NCBI GenBank assembly: GCA_963740765.1
Contig: CAVUFN010000010.1
Location: forward strand, 124,001 to 188,000
Direction: 5' to 3'
DNA length: 64,000 bases
Source: DATLGB01 sp963740765
GTDB taxonomy: Bacteria; Actinomycetota; Thermoleophilia; Solirubrobacterales; Solirubrobacteraceae
The translations under genes and the position numbers were made by a program. Shown one piece after another: positions 10,674 to 19,293 of this stretch. The number at the start of each line of letters is the position of its first letter. Position 1 is the stretch's first letter. A model generated the notes under the pieces. That model had not been told where the DNA came from. It saw nothing but the letters and a program-made list of their open reading frames with translations, and did not search any database.

Positions 10674-11095
10674 GCGACGAACCGGACTACGACCTCGACG
10701 ACGACGACGACGACGGGGACGGGGACGGTCCGGAGCTCGGGACGACGATCGAGATCGTCGGCTTGTCGCTGTACACGCATCATGGGGTGAGCGAGGCCGA
10801 GCGCGAGGTCGGCCAGCGGCTCGTCTTCGACCTTCGCTTCGACGTCGGCGAGGTGGACGCGCTGGTCACCGATCGCGTGGAGGACACCATCGACTATGGC
10901 GAGGTCTGCCAGGAGGTCGCGCTCGTCGCCCAGCAGCGGCCGTACCGGACGCTCGAGCGGCTGTGCGCGGTGGTCGCGGACCGCCTCGCCGAGAAGTTCG
11001 GTGCCGAGTCCGTGTCCGTCAAGGCCGCCAAGCCCGAGCCGCCGATCCCGCTGCCGGTCGAAGCGGTCTCCGTCGAGGTGTGGCGCGAGGAGTGA
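10670..11095 (+). CDS. folB: Dihydroneopterin aldolase
   Basis: Cleaves 7,8-dihydroneopterin to 6-hydroxymethyl-dihydropterin. The catalytic core from about residue 22 has GLSLYTHHGVSEAEREVGQR (the active-site Glu/Tyr region) and VEDTIDYGEV, then LERLCAVVADRL and VKAAKPEPPIPLPVEAVSV. The first about 20 residues are an unusual Asp-rich extension (DLDDDDDDGDGDG). GTG start overlaps the folP stop, and a TACGTT box ends six bases before it. The stop overlaps the downstream thioesterase start. Confidence 0.93.
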   Translation: MSDEPDYDLDDDDDDGDGDGPELGTTIEIVGLSLYTHHGVSEAEREVGQRLVFDLRFDVGEVDALVTDRVEDTIDYGEVCQEVALVAQQRPYRTLERLCAVVADRLAEKFGAESVSVKAAKPEPPIPLPVEAVSVEVWREE

Positions 11096-11880
11096 GCGCG
11101 TTCGACGCCGACACGGCGCTCGCAGCGGCGGGCGAGGGCGCGTGGCGCGGCACGGTCCCGCCGACCTGGTCCATCGGCTTCGGCACCAACGGCGGCTTCC
11201 CGGCCGCGCTGGCCGCCCGCGCCGCCGAGCTCGCCACGGGCGCGCCGCCGCGCTCGCTGACGCTGCACTACCTGGCGCCGCCCGCCGAGGCGGCCATCGA
11301 CGTGCTCACCGAGATCGTCCGCACCGGCCGCTCGACGTCGTTCGTGCGGCTGCGGATGGAGCAGGAGGGCACTCCGATCGTGGTGGCGCAGGCCGTGTGC
11401 GGCGCCTGGTACGAGGACGCGCCGAGCTGGACGGACTCCGCGCCGCCCGAGCTGCCGCCGCTCGAGGAGTGCGTGTACGTCGACCCGACGCGCTCCGGCG
11501 TCCCGCCCCTGATGGGCCGCTGGGACATGCACGTGGCCAAGCCGGCGGATGCCGATGCGCGCCCGGTCCGCGTCGAGGGCTACCTGCGCACCGCCGAGCC
11601 GCACCCCATCGACCATCCGATGCTGGCCGCGGCCACCGACGCCTTCCTGCCGCCCGCGATCTTCCGCGCGCCCGAGCGGATCCGCGTCCCGACCCTCGAG
11701 CTGACCATCCACTTCCGGGGGCAGCCGCCGGAGGGTGAGCACCCGTGGCTGCGCTCCACGTTCGTCTCGCGGGTGGCCGCCGGCGGCGTCGTCGAGGCGG
11801 ACGGTGAGCTGTGGAGCGAGGACGGGCGCCTGCTCGCCCAGTCGCGCCAGCTCGCGCTGGTGCGTCGGATGCCCGCGTGA
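11092..11880 (+). CDS. Thioesterase family protein (TesB-like double hot-dog)
   Basis: 262 residues, soluble. Two hot-dog halves: the first (WSIGFGTNGGFPAALAARAAE, then RSLTLHYLAPP and GRSTSFVRLRMEQEG) carries features of acyl-CoA thioesterase II-like proteins; the second ends with LELTIHFRG and a conserved-looking WLRSTFVSRVAAGG. The likely substrate is an acyl-CoA but no catalytic residue can be proved by eye. GTG start overlaps the folB stop and its stop overlaps folK, so it is embedded in the folate operon although no folate role is expected. Confidence 0.7.
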   Translation: MSAFDADTALAAAGEGAWRGTVPPTWSIGFGTNGGFPAALAARAAELATGAPPRSLTLHYLAPPAEAAIDVLTEIVRTGRSTSFVRLRMEQEGTPIVVAQAVCGAWYEDAPSWTDSAPPELPPLEECVYVDPTRSGVPPLMGRWDMHVAKPADADARPVRVEGYLRTAEPHPIDHPMLAAATDAFLPPAIFRAPERIRVPTLELTIHFRGQPPEGEHPWLRSTFVSRVAAGGVVEADGELWSEDGRLLAQSRQLALVRRMPA

Positions 11881-12377
11881 TCGGCTATCTGGGCCTCGGC
11901 TCCAACGTCGGCGACCGGCGCGCGCACCTGCAGGCGGCGGCCGACCTGCTCACGGTCGACGTCCTGGCGAGCTCGTCCGTGTACGAGACGGAGCCGATGG
12001 GGGAGGTCACCGACCAGCCCGAGTTCCTCAACGCGTGCCTGCGGATCGCGACGGACCTCGAGCCGGAGGCGCTGCTGGACGCGTGCAAGGCCGTCGAGCG
12101 CGAGCGCGGCCGCACCATGGCCGGCGAGCCGGGTTACGTGCGCCACGGCCCGCGGCCGCTCGACGTCGACCTGCTGCTGCTGGGCGACACCCGCTGCGAG
12201 AGCGACCGGCTGACGCTCCCGCACCGGGAGGCGAGCAGCCGCCGCTTCGTGCTGGTGCCCTTGCTGGAGCTGGACCCGGAGCTCGAGATCCCCGGGCGCG
12301 GACGGGCGCTGGACCTGCTGCGCGGGCTCGGCGATGTCGGTTCGGTGACCGTCGCCGGTCCGCCACTACTGATCTAA
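11877..12377 (+). CDS. folK: 2-amino-4-hydroxy-6-hydroxymethyldihydropteridine diphosphokinase
   Basis: Transfers pyrophosphate from ATP to 6-hydroxymethyl-dihydropterin, the step before FolP. 166 residues with GLGSNVGDRRAHL at the N-terminus, ETEPMG and the metal/ATP signature RPLDVDLLLLGD, then LPHREASSRRFVLVPLLEL. GTG start overlapping the thioesterase stop is chosen because the family begins directly at the IGYLGLGSN strand. Completes the folate gene set here. Confidence 0.94.
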   Translation: MIGYLGLGSNVGDRRAHLQAAADLLTVDVLASSSVYETEPMGEVTDQPEFLNACLRIATDLEPEALLDACKAVERERGRTMAGEPGYVRHGPRPLDVDLLLLGDTRCESDRLTLPHREASSRRFVLVPLLELDPELEIPGRGRALDLLRGLGDVGSVTVAGPPLLI

Positions 12378-12386
12378 TCCTCCTGA

Positions 12387-14033
12387 GTGGTTCTGTTGGG
12401 AATCGTCCTGCTGGCGCTCCTGCTGCCGGCGCCGGCGCTCGCGGCCCCGGAGGACGTGGCCTGCGTCGGGGTTGCCCGGGCGGACTGCACGGTGACGACC
12501 GACACGCTCCAGGACGCACTGGCGACCGAGGCGCATCTCGTCGTCCTCGGCCCCGGCCCGTTCTCGGGTGACTTCGCCACCTCCGCGCCCGTCGAGCTCG
12601 CCGGCACGGACGGGACGGTGATCCGCGCCGACCCCGCGCTGACCCTCACCGACGCGGGCGCGATCCACAACCTCCGCATCGAGGGCCGGCTCGAGACGGC
12701 GGGCAACCTGACGCTCGACGACGTCGACCTGGGCCGGCTGGCCATCACCGGCGTCGACGTCACCGGCCGGGGCGTCACCATCACCGGCGACGCGGAGCTC
12801 GACGGCGGCTCGCTGGCGCTGACCTCGAGCCTGGTCGCCGCCGCTGATCCGTTCACCGTCGCCGGCGACGCCACCGTGACCACGTCCTTCAGTGCGCACG
12901 CCGCCGATGACGACGCGGACGCCGCGGACCGCTCGGACCCGCCCGACGACCCTCGCGCGCTCGCCGCCCCGGCGCTCGTCGACCGCGGTGATCCCGCGCC
13001 GCTGCAGCCCTTCGAGCCCTTCGAGGACGCGGCGGGCTATCCGCGCATCGCCGGCGGCCGCCGGGACATCGGCGCCTACGAGACCCAGCCGTCGCCCGTC
13101 CCGATGTCCCCGTCCTCCGTGCTGGTCAACGGTGGGGCCGAGGACGGGCTGGCGGGCTGGTCGGGGACGTTCGCGGCGGCGACCTACGGCGACCCGTTCC
13201 TACCGACCGCGCTGGCCGGCCGGTCGCTCGGCGGCGGCGCGCGGTTCTTCGCGGGCGCCGACGACGCGACGCCACAGCTGTCGCAGCGCGTCGACGTCGC
13301 CGCCGCCGCCGAGTCGATCGACGGCGGGCTCGGCACCGCCACGCTGTCCGGCCTGCTCGGCGGATACGGCGCCGACCCGGACGCGCTCTCGGTCCGCGCC
13401 GTCTTCAAGGACCCGGAGAACACCGAGCTCGGCTCCCTGGACCTGGGCGCCGTCGGGGCTGCGGAGCGCTCCAACGGGACCAACCTGCTGCGACGCGAGG
13501 CGGGCGGCGCGATCCCACCGCGCACGCGCGCGATCGACGTCCTGCTGAGCGGGACGCGCGCCGCGGGCGGCTACACGGACGCCTACGCGGACAACCTGTC
13601 GCTGGTCCTGTCCGTGCCCGGCGTTCCGGCGAAGGGCGGCATCGAGGACCCGCCCGTCCTCGACCTCAAGCCCTTCAGCGGCGTCGGCGTGTTCACCGCC
13701 GAGCCGCGCGTCTCCAGCAAGGGCGGCCTGCGCATCCTGCTCGGGTGCACGTCGTCGACCGTCGGCGCGTGCACGGGCTCGCTGCAGCTCGACGCGACGC
13801 TGCCGGGACGGGCCGCACCCGTGCGGATCGCCCGGTTCGCCCTCTTCAAGCTCAAGCCCGGCGCGTCGCGCCGGGTCGTGATGCGGCTGCTGTCGCGGTA
13901 CCGCAAACGGATCCTGAAGCTGCGGCAGCTGGCGGCCACCCTGCGCCCGGTCACCACCGACGGGCAGGGCCTGCTGCGGCGTCCCCGCGTGCCGGTGACG
14001 CTGCAGATCGGCACCCGCCCGCCCCGGCGTTAG
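12387..14033 (+). CDS. Secreted protein, parallel-beta-helix-like N-terminal part, unknown function
   Basis: 548 residues with a clear signal peptide (VLLGIVLLALLLPAPALA, cleavage near residue 20). Residues about 60-160 show repeating short strands (LTLTDAGAIHNLRIEGRLET, then NLTLDDVDLGRLAITG) like a right-handed beta helix, ending in a GGRRDIGAYE motif typical of secreted choice-of-anchor/pectate-lyase-like proteins. Residues about 235-430 look like a carbohydrate-binding-type domain starting LVNGGAEDGLAGWSG. The C-terminus is basic (RRVVMRLLSRYRKRILKLRQ), a style shared with the secreted protein at 24470-25792. Inserted between folK and coaX. Confidence 0.65.
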   Translation: MVLLGIVLLALLLPAPALAAPEDVACVGVARADCTVTTDTLQDALATEAHLVVLGPGPFSGDFATSAPVELAGTDGTVIRADPALTLTDAGAIHNLRIEGRLETAGNLTLDDVDLGRLAITGVDVTGRGVTITGDAELDGGSLALTSSLVAAADPFTVAGDATVTTSFSAHAADDDADAADRSDPPDDPRALAAPALVDRGDPAPLQPFEPFEDAAGYPRIAGGRRDIGAYETQPSPVPMSPSSVLVNGGAEDGLAGWSGTFAAATYGDPFLPTALAGRSLGGGARFFAGADDATPQLSQRVDVAAAAESIDGGLGTATLSGLLGGYGADPDALSVRAVFKDPENTELGSLDLGAVGAAERSNGTNLLRREAGGAIPPRTRAIDVLLSGTRAAGGYTDAYADNLSLVLSVPGVPAKGGIEDPPVLDLKPFSGVGVFTAEPRVSSKGGLRILLGCTSSTVGACTGSLQLDATLPGRAAPVRIARFALFKLKPGASRRVVMRLLSRYRKRILKLRQLAATLRPVTTDGQGLLRRPRVPVTLQIGTRPPRR

Positions 14034-14044
14034 CCTGCGGCGTC

Positions 14045-14815
14045 GTGCTCCTCGTCGTCGATGTCGGCAACACCCAGACGCATTTCGGGGCCTACGACGG
14101 CGAGCGGCTCGTCGAGCACTGGCGCTTCGCCACCGTGCGCGAGTCCACCTCGGACGAGCTCGGCGCCGCGCTGCGCAACCTGCTGGCGCTGCGCGCCCTC
14201 GGGTTCGAGGACATCGACGCCTCGATCGTCTCCTCGACCGTCCCCGCCCTGCGCCCGGAGTGGCAGGCGATGGCGCGGCAGTACCTCGGCCACGAGATGC
14301 CGGTCGTCGGCCCGAACCTCAGGACGGGGATGCCGATCCGCATCGACAACCCGCGCGAGCTCGGCGCCGACCGGCTCGTCAACTCCGTCGCCGCCTACGA
14401 GCGGCTGGGCGGGCCCTGCGTGTCGGTCGACCTCGGGACCGCGCTGACCTTCGACATCGTCTCCGAGGACGGCGCCTACCTGGGCGGGATCATCGCGCCG
14501 GGCGTCGAGATCTCGATGGAGGCGCTGACCTCACGCGCGGCGGCGATCGGCAAGATCGACCTCGAGGCGCCCCGGATGCTGATCGGCAAGGGGACGGTGG
14601 ACGCGATCCGCTCGGGCGTGGTCTACGGCTTCGCGGCGCAGGTCGACGGGATCGTCGAGCGGCTGCGCGAGGAGCTGGGGGAGGGGCTGGGCACCATCGC
14701 CACGGGTGGGCTGGCCGGCGCGATCGTCCCCTTCTGCGACACGATCGACGACATCGACGACGAGCTCACGCTGACGGGCCTTCGTTTGATCTATGAGCGG
14801 AACGCGGCTCGATGA
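14045..14815 (+). CDS. coaX: Type III pantothenate kinase
   Basis: First step of CoA synthesis: pantothenate to 4'-phosphopantothenate. 256 residues; ASKHA motifs VDVGNTQTHFGAY (phosphate 1), ELGADRLVN (pantothenate/catalytic Asp), DLGTALTFD (phosphate 2) and GGIIAPGVEISMEALTSRAA, then TGGLA. The GTG start is used because the fold begins at this LLVVDVGN strand, and a TAGCCT box ends eight bases earlier. The last 50 bp overlap the end of the convergent CDF gene. coaX beside folate genes matches the B. subtilis ftsH-coaX-fol region in content, with order changed. Confidence 0.93.
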   Translation: MLLVVDVGNTQTHFGAYDGERLVEHWRFATVRESTSDELGAALRNLLALRALGFEDIDASIVSSTVPALRPEWQAMARQYLGHEMPVVGPNLRTGMPIRIDNPRELGADRLVNSVAAYERLGGPCVSVDLGTALTFDIVSEDGAYLGGIIAPGVEISMEALTSRAAAIGKIDLEAPRMLIGKGTVDAIRSGVVYGFAAQVDGIVERLREELGEGLGTIATGGLAGAIVPFCDTIDDIDDELTLTGLRLIYERNAAR

Positions 14816-15695
14816 AGATCTTCGCGGCCGTCGGCACCGCCTCGGAGATCCGCTTCTCGACCGCGATGATGGCGTCCTCGACCCCATCGGTGTCGAGGCC
14901 GTTGACGAAGTTGATCTCGACGTTGACGAGGACCTCCTCGGGACCGACGTGCATGGTGAGCAGGTCGCGGATCTCGTCGACGGCGTCGCAGCCCTCGATC
15001 GCCTCCCGGATCTGACGCCGGACCTCCGGGGTGGCGGACTCGCCCAGCAGCAGGTCGCGCGACTCGCGGGCCAAAGCCCCGGCGACCACGATCAGGATCA
15101 CGCCGACCGCGATCGCGCCGGCGGAGTCGAAGCGGGCGTTGTCGGTGATGTGGCTCAGGACGAGGCCGATGATGGCGGCGGCGATGCCGCTCAGCGCGGC
15201 GGTGTCCTCGAAGACGACGGTCAGCGTCTCCGGGTCCTTCGCGCGGCGCAGGCCGGCGTAGAACGAGCGCCGGCCGCGCTCGCGGTTGAACGACCGCAGC
15301 GCGACGCGCAGCGCCGAGCCCTCGAAGACCGCGGCCAGGAGCAGCACGACGAGGCTGAGCCACAGGCTCGGCGTCTCCTCCTTGTGGATCAGCCCCTGGA
15401 CGCCGCGGCCGATCGAGACGAGGCCGCCGACGGTGAACAGCGTCAGCGCGACGACGAAGGTCCAGAAGAAGCGCTCCTTGCCGTGGCCGAAGGGGTGCTC
15501 GTCGTCCGGCGGCTTGGTCGAGCGGCGCATGCCGAGCAGCAGCAGCAGCTGGTTGCCGGTGTCGGCGATCGAGTGGATGCCCTCCGCGAGCATGGCCGTC
15601 GAGCCGGAGATCGCCGCGGCGATCAGCTTCGTGACCGCGATGCCCGCGTTGGCGGTCAGCGCCGCGAGGACGCTCTTGCGACTGTCGCTATTCAT
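14766..15695 (-). CDS. Cation diffusion facilitator (CDF) metal exporter
   Basis: 309 residues with six membrane segments; exports divalent metal (Zn/Mn/Fe/Co) in exchange for protons. TM2 has the HxxxD site in IHSIADTGNQ, a loop reads DDEHPFGHGKERFFW, and TM5 carries the FEDTAALSG variant seen in the SLC30A9-like subfamily rather than HxxxD. The C-terminal cytoplasmic domain (about 215-300) has MHVGPEEVLVNVEINF. Its start overlaps the HAD phosphatase stop (ATGA), so the two are co-translated; its 3' end overlaps coaX by 50 bp on the other strand. Confidence 0.88.
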   Translation of the reverse strand: MNSDSRKSVLAALTANAGIAVTKLIAAAISGSTAMLAEGIHSIADTGNQLLLLLGMRRSTKPPDDEHPFGHGKERFFWTFVVALTLFTVGGLVSIGRGVQGLIHKEETPSLWLSLVVLLLAAVFEGSALRVALRSFNRERGRRSFYAGLRRAKDPETLTVVFEDTAALSGIAAAIIGLVLSHITDNARFDSAGAIAVGVILIVVAGALARESRDLLLGESATPEVRRQIREAIEGCDAVDEIRDLLTMHVGPEEVLVNVEINFVNGLDTDGVEDAIIAVEKRISEAVPTAAKIFIEPRSAHRSNEGPSA

Positions 15696-16305
15696 GCAGC
15701 AGGTCCGGGAGCTCGGTCATGTCGGAGAAGACGAGGTCCGCGTCGAGTTCCTCGCCGAAGCCGAGGACCCGCATGCCCGCCGCGCGACCGGCTTCCACCC
15801 CGGCGGGCGAGTCCTCCACCACGACGCAGTCCGCGGGCGCGAAGCCCTCCTTGGCGGCGGCGTGCAGGAAGAGGTCGGGTGCCGGCTTGCCGCGCGCGAC
15901 CTCCGTCGCCGAGTAGATGCGGCCCTCGAAGCGGTCGTACAGGCCCGTCAGCCCGAGCGTCAGGCGCATCTTGTCGTGGTCCCCGCTCGACGCGACGCAC
16001 GTGGCGATCTGCTCGTCGTAGAGCCGGTCGAGTGCCTCCTCGATGCCCTCGACGGGCTCCAGGTGGTTCCAGAAGACCGCGTCGCGGCGCTCGTCGTAGC
16101 CCTCGGCGAAGCCGTCGGGCACAGGGCCGCCGAGCAGCTGCGCGGTGCGGGCGAGCATGTGCGCGCGGGAGCGGCCCATGAACTCGGCCATCGTCGCCTC
16201 GAGGGACAGCTCGACACCGATCTCGGCCAGCGCGCTCTGCAGCGCCTGGTTGGAGATCCGCTCGGAATCCACCAGGACGCCGTCGCAGTCGAAGATCACG
16301 AGCAC
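15688..16305 (-). CDS. HAD-superfamily phosphatase (beta-phosphoglucomutase-like)
   Basis: About 206 residues. HAD motif I FDCDGVLVDSE (two catalytic Asp), motif II ASSG, motif III Lys in ARGKPAPDLFLHAA and motif IV VVVEDSPAGVEAG are all intact, with a helical cap between I and II. Probable sugar-phosphate phosphatase or mutase; substrate not predictable. The start is taken as the GTG directly before LVIFDCDG; longer in-frame extensions run into the divergent dus gene. Overlaps the CDF gene at ATGA. Confidence 0.85.
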   Translation of the reverse strand: MLVIFDCDGVLVDSERISNQALQSALAEIGVELSLEATMAEFMGRSRAHMLARTAQLLGGPVPDGFAEGYDERRDAVFWNHLEPVEGIEEALDRLYDEQIATCVASSGDHDKMRLTLGLTGLYDRFEGRIYSATEVARGKPAPDLFLHAAAKEGFAPADCVVVEDSPAGVEAGRAAGMRVLGFGEELDADLVFSDMTELPDLLHE

Positions 16306-16327
16306 AGGCCGCCGTACGCTAGGTGAC

Positions 16328-17311
16328 GTGCGCCTGACGGACCCCTGGACACTGGGCGGGCTGACCGTCCCCAACCGCGTCGTCCTCGCCCCGCTGGCGG
16401 GGATCGGCAACTGGTTCGTGCGGCTGCAGGCGCGGCGCTTCGGGGCGGGGCTGGTCGTCTCGGAGATGGTCTCGTCGCACGCGATCCACTACGGCAACGA
16501 GCGCACGCTGCGCGAACTGCTGCGGATCGACGAGCGCGAGCACGAGGCGGGGGCGGGCGGGCCCGTCTCCATCCAGCTGTTCGGGCACGACCCGGACGTC
16601 ATGCGCTCCGCCGCCGCCACGGTCGCCGAGGCCGGCGCCGACCTGATCGACCTCAACATGGGCTGCCCGGTGCCGAAGGTGATGAAGACGGGCGCCGGGG
16701 CGGCGCTGCCGCGCGACCCGGCGCGGGCGGTCGCGATCGCGCAGGCCGCCGCGGAGGGCTCGGGCCTCCCCGTCACCGTCAAGCTGCGCGCGGAGGGCGT
16801 CCCGGCCGCGCGGGCGCTCGTGGAGAGCGGTGCCGTCGCGGGCATCACCTTCCACCCGCGGACCGTGAAGGTGCGCCACAAGGGCGTGCCGGACTACGAC
16901 CTCGCCGCCCAGATGGCCTCCGAGCTCGACGTGCCGGTGATCGTGTCGGGCGGGATGGAGGGCGCCGAGCACATCCGGTGGGTGTTCGAGCACACCGGCT
17001 GCGCCGCCGTGATGCTGGCGCGCGGGGCGCTCGGGAACCCGTGGCTGTTCGCGCAGGTGCTGGGCGCGCGGGCCGACGAGCCGTCCGCCGAGGAGGTGGT
17101 CACCGAGTGGCTGTGGGTGATCGATCGGGCCGTGGAGCATCTGGGCGAGCCGCGCGCGGCGAGCTATCTCAAGAAGTTCCACCCGTGGTACGTCGAGCGC
17201 ATCGGAGCGGCCAAGGAGACGCAGAATGCCCTGCAAAGGAGCGGTTCTGTGGCCGAGCAGCGCGCTCTGGTGGAGACCCTTGCACCGGTGCTATCCTCGA
17301 CGGCCGCCTGA
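16328..17311 (+). CDS. dus: tRNA-dihydrouridine synthase
   Basis: FMN enzyme reducing specific uridines in tRNA D-loops. 327 residues: substrate/FMN strand VVLAPLAGIGNWFVRL, VSEMVSSHA, catalytic Cys in LNMGCPVPKV with KTGAGAALPRDP, then VTVKLRAEG, FHPRTVKVRHKGV and VSGGMEGAEH. GTG start follows a TACGCT box by seven bases. The gene precedes greA and lysS, the dusB-greA-lysS order known in Clostridia and related to B. subtilis dusB-lysS. Confidence 0.92.
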   Translation: MRLTDPWTLGGLTVPNRVVLAPLAGIGNWFVRLQARRFGAGLVVSEMVSSHAIHYGNERTLRELLRIDEREHEAGAGGPVSIQLFGHDPDVMRSAAATVAEAGADLIDLNMGCPVPKVMKTGAGAALPRDPARAVAIAQAAAEGSGLPVTVKLRAEGVPAARALVESGAVAGITFHPRTVKVRHKGVPDYDLAAQMASELDVPVIVSGGMEGAEHIRWVFEHTGCAAVMLARGALGNPWLFAQVLGARADEPSAEEVVTEWLWVIDRAVEHLGEPRAASYLKKFHPWYVERIGAAKETQNALQRSGSVAEQRALVETLAPVLSSTAA

Positions 17312-17345
17312 AGGTCCGCCGACCCGCCGAATCGGCGGGTCATTT
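17292..17345 (+). terminator. Promoter-proximal terminator-like hairpin upstream of greA
   Basis: A TATCCT -10 box (17292-17297) inside the last codons of dus is followed by a perfect 10-bp dyad GACCCGCCGA-A-TCGGCGGGTC (17321-17341) and a T-rich stretch (CATTTTCGTTTT), all before the greA SD and ATG at 17371. It can terminate dus transcription, and also lies in the greA leader. Confidence 0.6.
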
Positions 17346-17370
17346 TCGTTTTCAGCAAGGAAGACCCAGC

Positions 17371-17850
17371 ATGCAGAAGGACGTCATCCTCACCCCTGAT
17401 GGGCTCGAGAAGCTCAAGCAGGAGATCGAGCATCTCTCTGGCGACAAGCGTCGCGAGGTCGCCGAGCGCATCAAGGAAGCCCGCGAGTTCGGGGACATCT
17501 CCGAGAACTCGGAGTACGACGACGCCAAGAACGAGCAGATGATGCTCGAGGCGCGGATCGCCACGCTCGAGGAGAAGCTCCGGTCGGCCACCGTCATCGA
17601 CGCCTCCGAGCTCGACAACGAGATCGTCCGCGTCGGCGCCACCGTCAACGTCTCCGGCGAGGACGGCGGGAAGGACGTCTTCATGATCGTCGGCTCCACG
17701 GAGGCGGACCCGTCCGCCAAGCCGAAGCGGCTGTCCAACGAGTCCCCGGTCGGCAAGGCCCTGCTCGGCCACAAGAAGGGCGAGTCCGTCAGCGTCTCGC
17801 TGCCGTCGGGCAAGACCCGCAAGCTCAAGATCACCAAGATCGCTGTCTGA
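17371..17850 (+). CDS. greA: Transcription elongation factor GreA
   Basis: Rescues backtracked RNA polymerase by stimulating transcript cleavage. 159 residues: N-terminal antiparallel coiled coil with the tip acidic pair in EFGDISENSEYDDAKNEQ, and a C-terminal FKBP-like domain ending in SPVGKALLGHKKGESVSV. AAGGAAG precedes the ATG. The stop codon overlaps the putative CTG start of lysS, implying coupling. Confidence 0.95.
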   Translation: MQKDVILTPDGLEKLKQEIEHLSGDKRREVAERIKEAREFGDISENSEYDDAKNEQMMLEARIATLEEKLRSATVIDASELDNEIVRVGATVNVSGEDGGKDVFMIVGSTEADPSAKPKRLSNESPVGKALLGHKKGESVSVSLPSGKTRKLKITKIAV

Positions 17851-19246
17851 TCCGCTCGTCGAAACGCGGCGGGCCAAGCTCGCGGCGCTTCGCGAGGCTG
17901 GTGTCGAGCCGTTCCCGCACGAATTTCGTGGCGTGGTCCCCAGTACGGAGATCACCGCGGCGGGTGGTCGGATCGCCGGCCGCCTCGTGGCGCGTCGCGG
18001 GGGCGGCAAGGCGATGTTCCTCGACCTCGTGGACCGGGCCGGGCGGATGCAGCTGCGAGCCGTGCGGGAGGAGCTCGGAGACGAGTCCTTCGACCGGTTG
18101 AAGAAGCAGGTCGACCTCGGTGACCTGATCGGCGTGGACGGTGAGCTGTTCGTGACCGATACCGGGCAGCCGACCGTGCAGGTGGCGTCGTGGACGCTGC
18201 TGGCCAAGGCCGTGCGGCCGCCGCCGGAGAAGTACCACGGGGTCACGGACACCGAGGTCCGCTACCGCCATCGCGAGCTCGACCTGATGGCCAACGAGGA
18301 GTCACGGGAGGTCTTCCTGACGCGGTCCCGCCTGATCTCGGCGATCCGGCGCTTCCTGGACGACGAGGGCTTCGTCGAGGTCGAGACGCCGGTGCTGCAG
18401 CCGCTGTACGGCGGCGCGGCGGCGCGGCCGTTCACGACGCACTACAACGCGCTCGATCAGACGATGTACCTGCGCATCGCGACCGAGCTCTACCTGAAGC
18501 GCTGCATCGTGGGCGGGCTGGAGCGCGTCTACGAGATCGGCAAGAACTTCCGCAACGAGGGGCTGTCGCGCAAGCACCTCCCCGAGTTCACGATGCTCGA
18601 GTGGTACGAGGCCTATGCGGACTACAAGGACGTCGCGGAGCGGTTCGAGCGGTTGGTGTACGCGGTGTCCGGCGACGACCGCTTCAAGCCGCCGTGGCGG
18701 CGCGACACGTTCGCCGGTGCGATCGAGAAGCGCACCGGCGTCGACGTCAACGCACTGAGGGACCTCGATTCACTGAGGGAGGGTGTTCGCAGCGCCGGCC
18801 TCGAAGCGCCGGAGCGCGAGACCACCTGGGCGCTCCTCGTCGACCATCTCCTCACCGCCCACGTCGAGCCGCACCTCATCGAGCCGACCTTCCTCTTCGA
18901 CTACCCCGTCGAGCTGTCCCCGTTCGCGAAGAAGCACAGGAGCGAGCCGGGGCTGGTGGAGCGTTTCGAGGCCTACGCGGGCGGCATGGAGATCGCCAAC
19001 GCGTTCACCGAGCTCAACGACCCCGACGACCAGCGCGAGCGCTTCGAGCAGCAGCGGCGCTTCGCCGACGCCGGCGACGAAGAGGCCCAGCCCTTCGACG
19101 AGTCCTACATCAACGCGCTCGAGCACGGCATGCCCCCGACGGGCGGCATCGGCTTCGGGATCGACCGCCTCACCATGCTCCTCACGGGCCGGGACACGGT
19201 CCGCGAGGTCGTCCTCTTCCCAGCCCTCCGCACCGACACCGACTAG
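17843..19246 (+). CDS. lysS: Lysyl-tRNA synthetase, class II (probable CTG start)
   Basis: Charges tRNA-Lys. The N-terminal OB-fold anticodon domain begins LVETRRAKLAALREAGVEPF, then GRLVARRGGGKAMFLDLVDR; class II motif 1 VETPVLQPLYGGAAARPF, motif 2 YEIGKNFRNEGLSRKHLPEF, motif 3 GIGFGIDRLTMLLTG. The family-typical N-terminus lies upstream of the first standard start (GTG 17933), and in that frame the only plausible initiator near the greA stop is CTG at 17843, overlapping greA and giving M-SDPLVETRRAKL. No SD is visible, so reinitiation after greA is likely. About 467 residues with this start. Confidence 0.92.
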   Translation: MSDPLVETRRAKLAALREAGVEPFPHEFRGVVPSTEITAAGGRIAGRLVARRGGGKAMFLDLVDRAGRMQLRAVREELGDESFDRLKKQVDLGDLIGVDGELFVTDTGQPTVQVASWTLLAKAVRPPPEKYHGVTDTEVRYRHRELDLMANEESREVFLTRSRLISAIRRFLDDEGFVEVETPVLQPLYGGAAARPFTTHYNALDQTMYLRIATELYLKRCIVGGLERVYEIGKNFRNEGLSRKHLPEFTMLEWYEAYADYKDVAERFERLVYAVSGDDRFKPPWRRDTFAGAIEKRTGVDVNALRDLDSLREGVRSAGLEAPERETTWALLVDHLLTAHVEPHLIEPTFLFDYPVELSPFAKKHRSEPGLVERFEAYAGGMEIANAFTELNDPDDQRERFEQQRRFADAGDEEAQPFDESYINALEHGMPPTGGIGFGIDRLTMLLTGRDTVREVVLFPALRTDTD

Positions 19247-19253
19247 CGCTCGC

Positions 19254-19293
19254 GTGTCGCTTACCGGTGGGTATATCCACCGCTACGCGACAC
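19254..19293. repeat. 40-bp palindromic repeat, copy A
   Basis: GTGTCGC, 4 nt, CGGTGG, 6 nt (GTATAT), CCACCG, 4 nt, GCGACAC: both arm pairs perfect. Contains the stop codon of the DUF559 gene; lies just after lysS and may form a bidirectional RNA hairpin. Confidence 0.9.
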
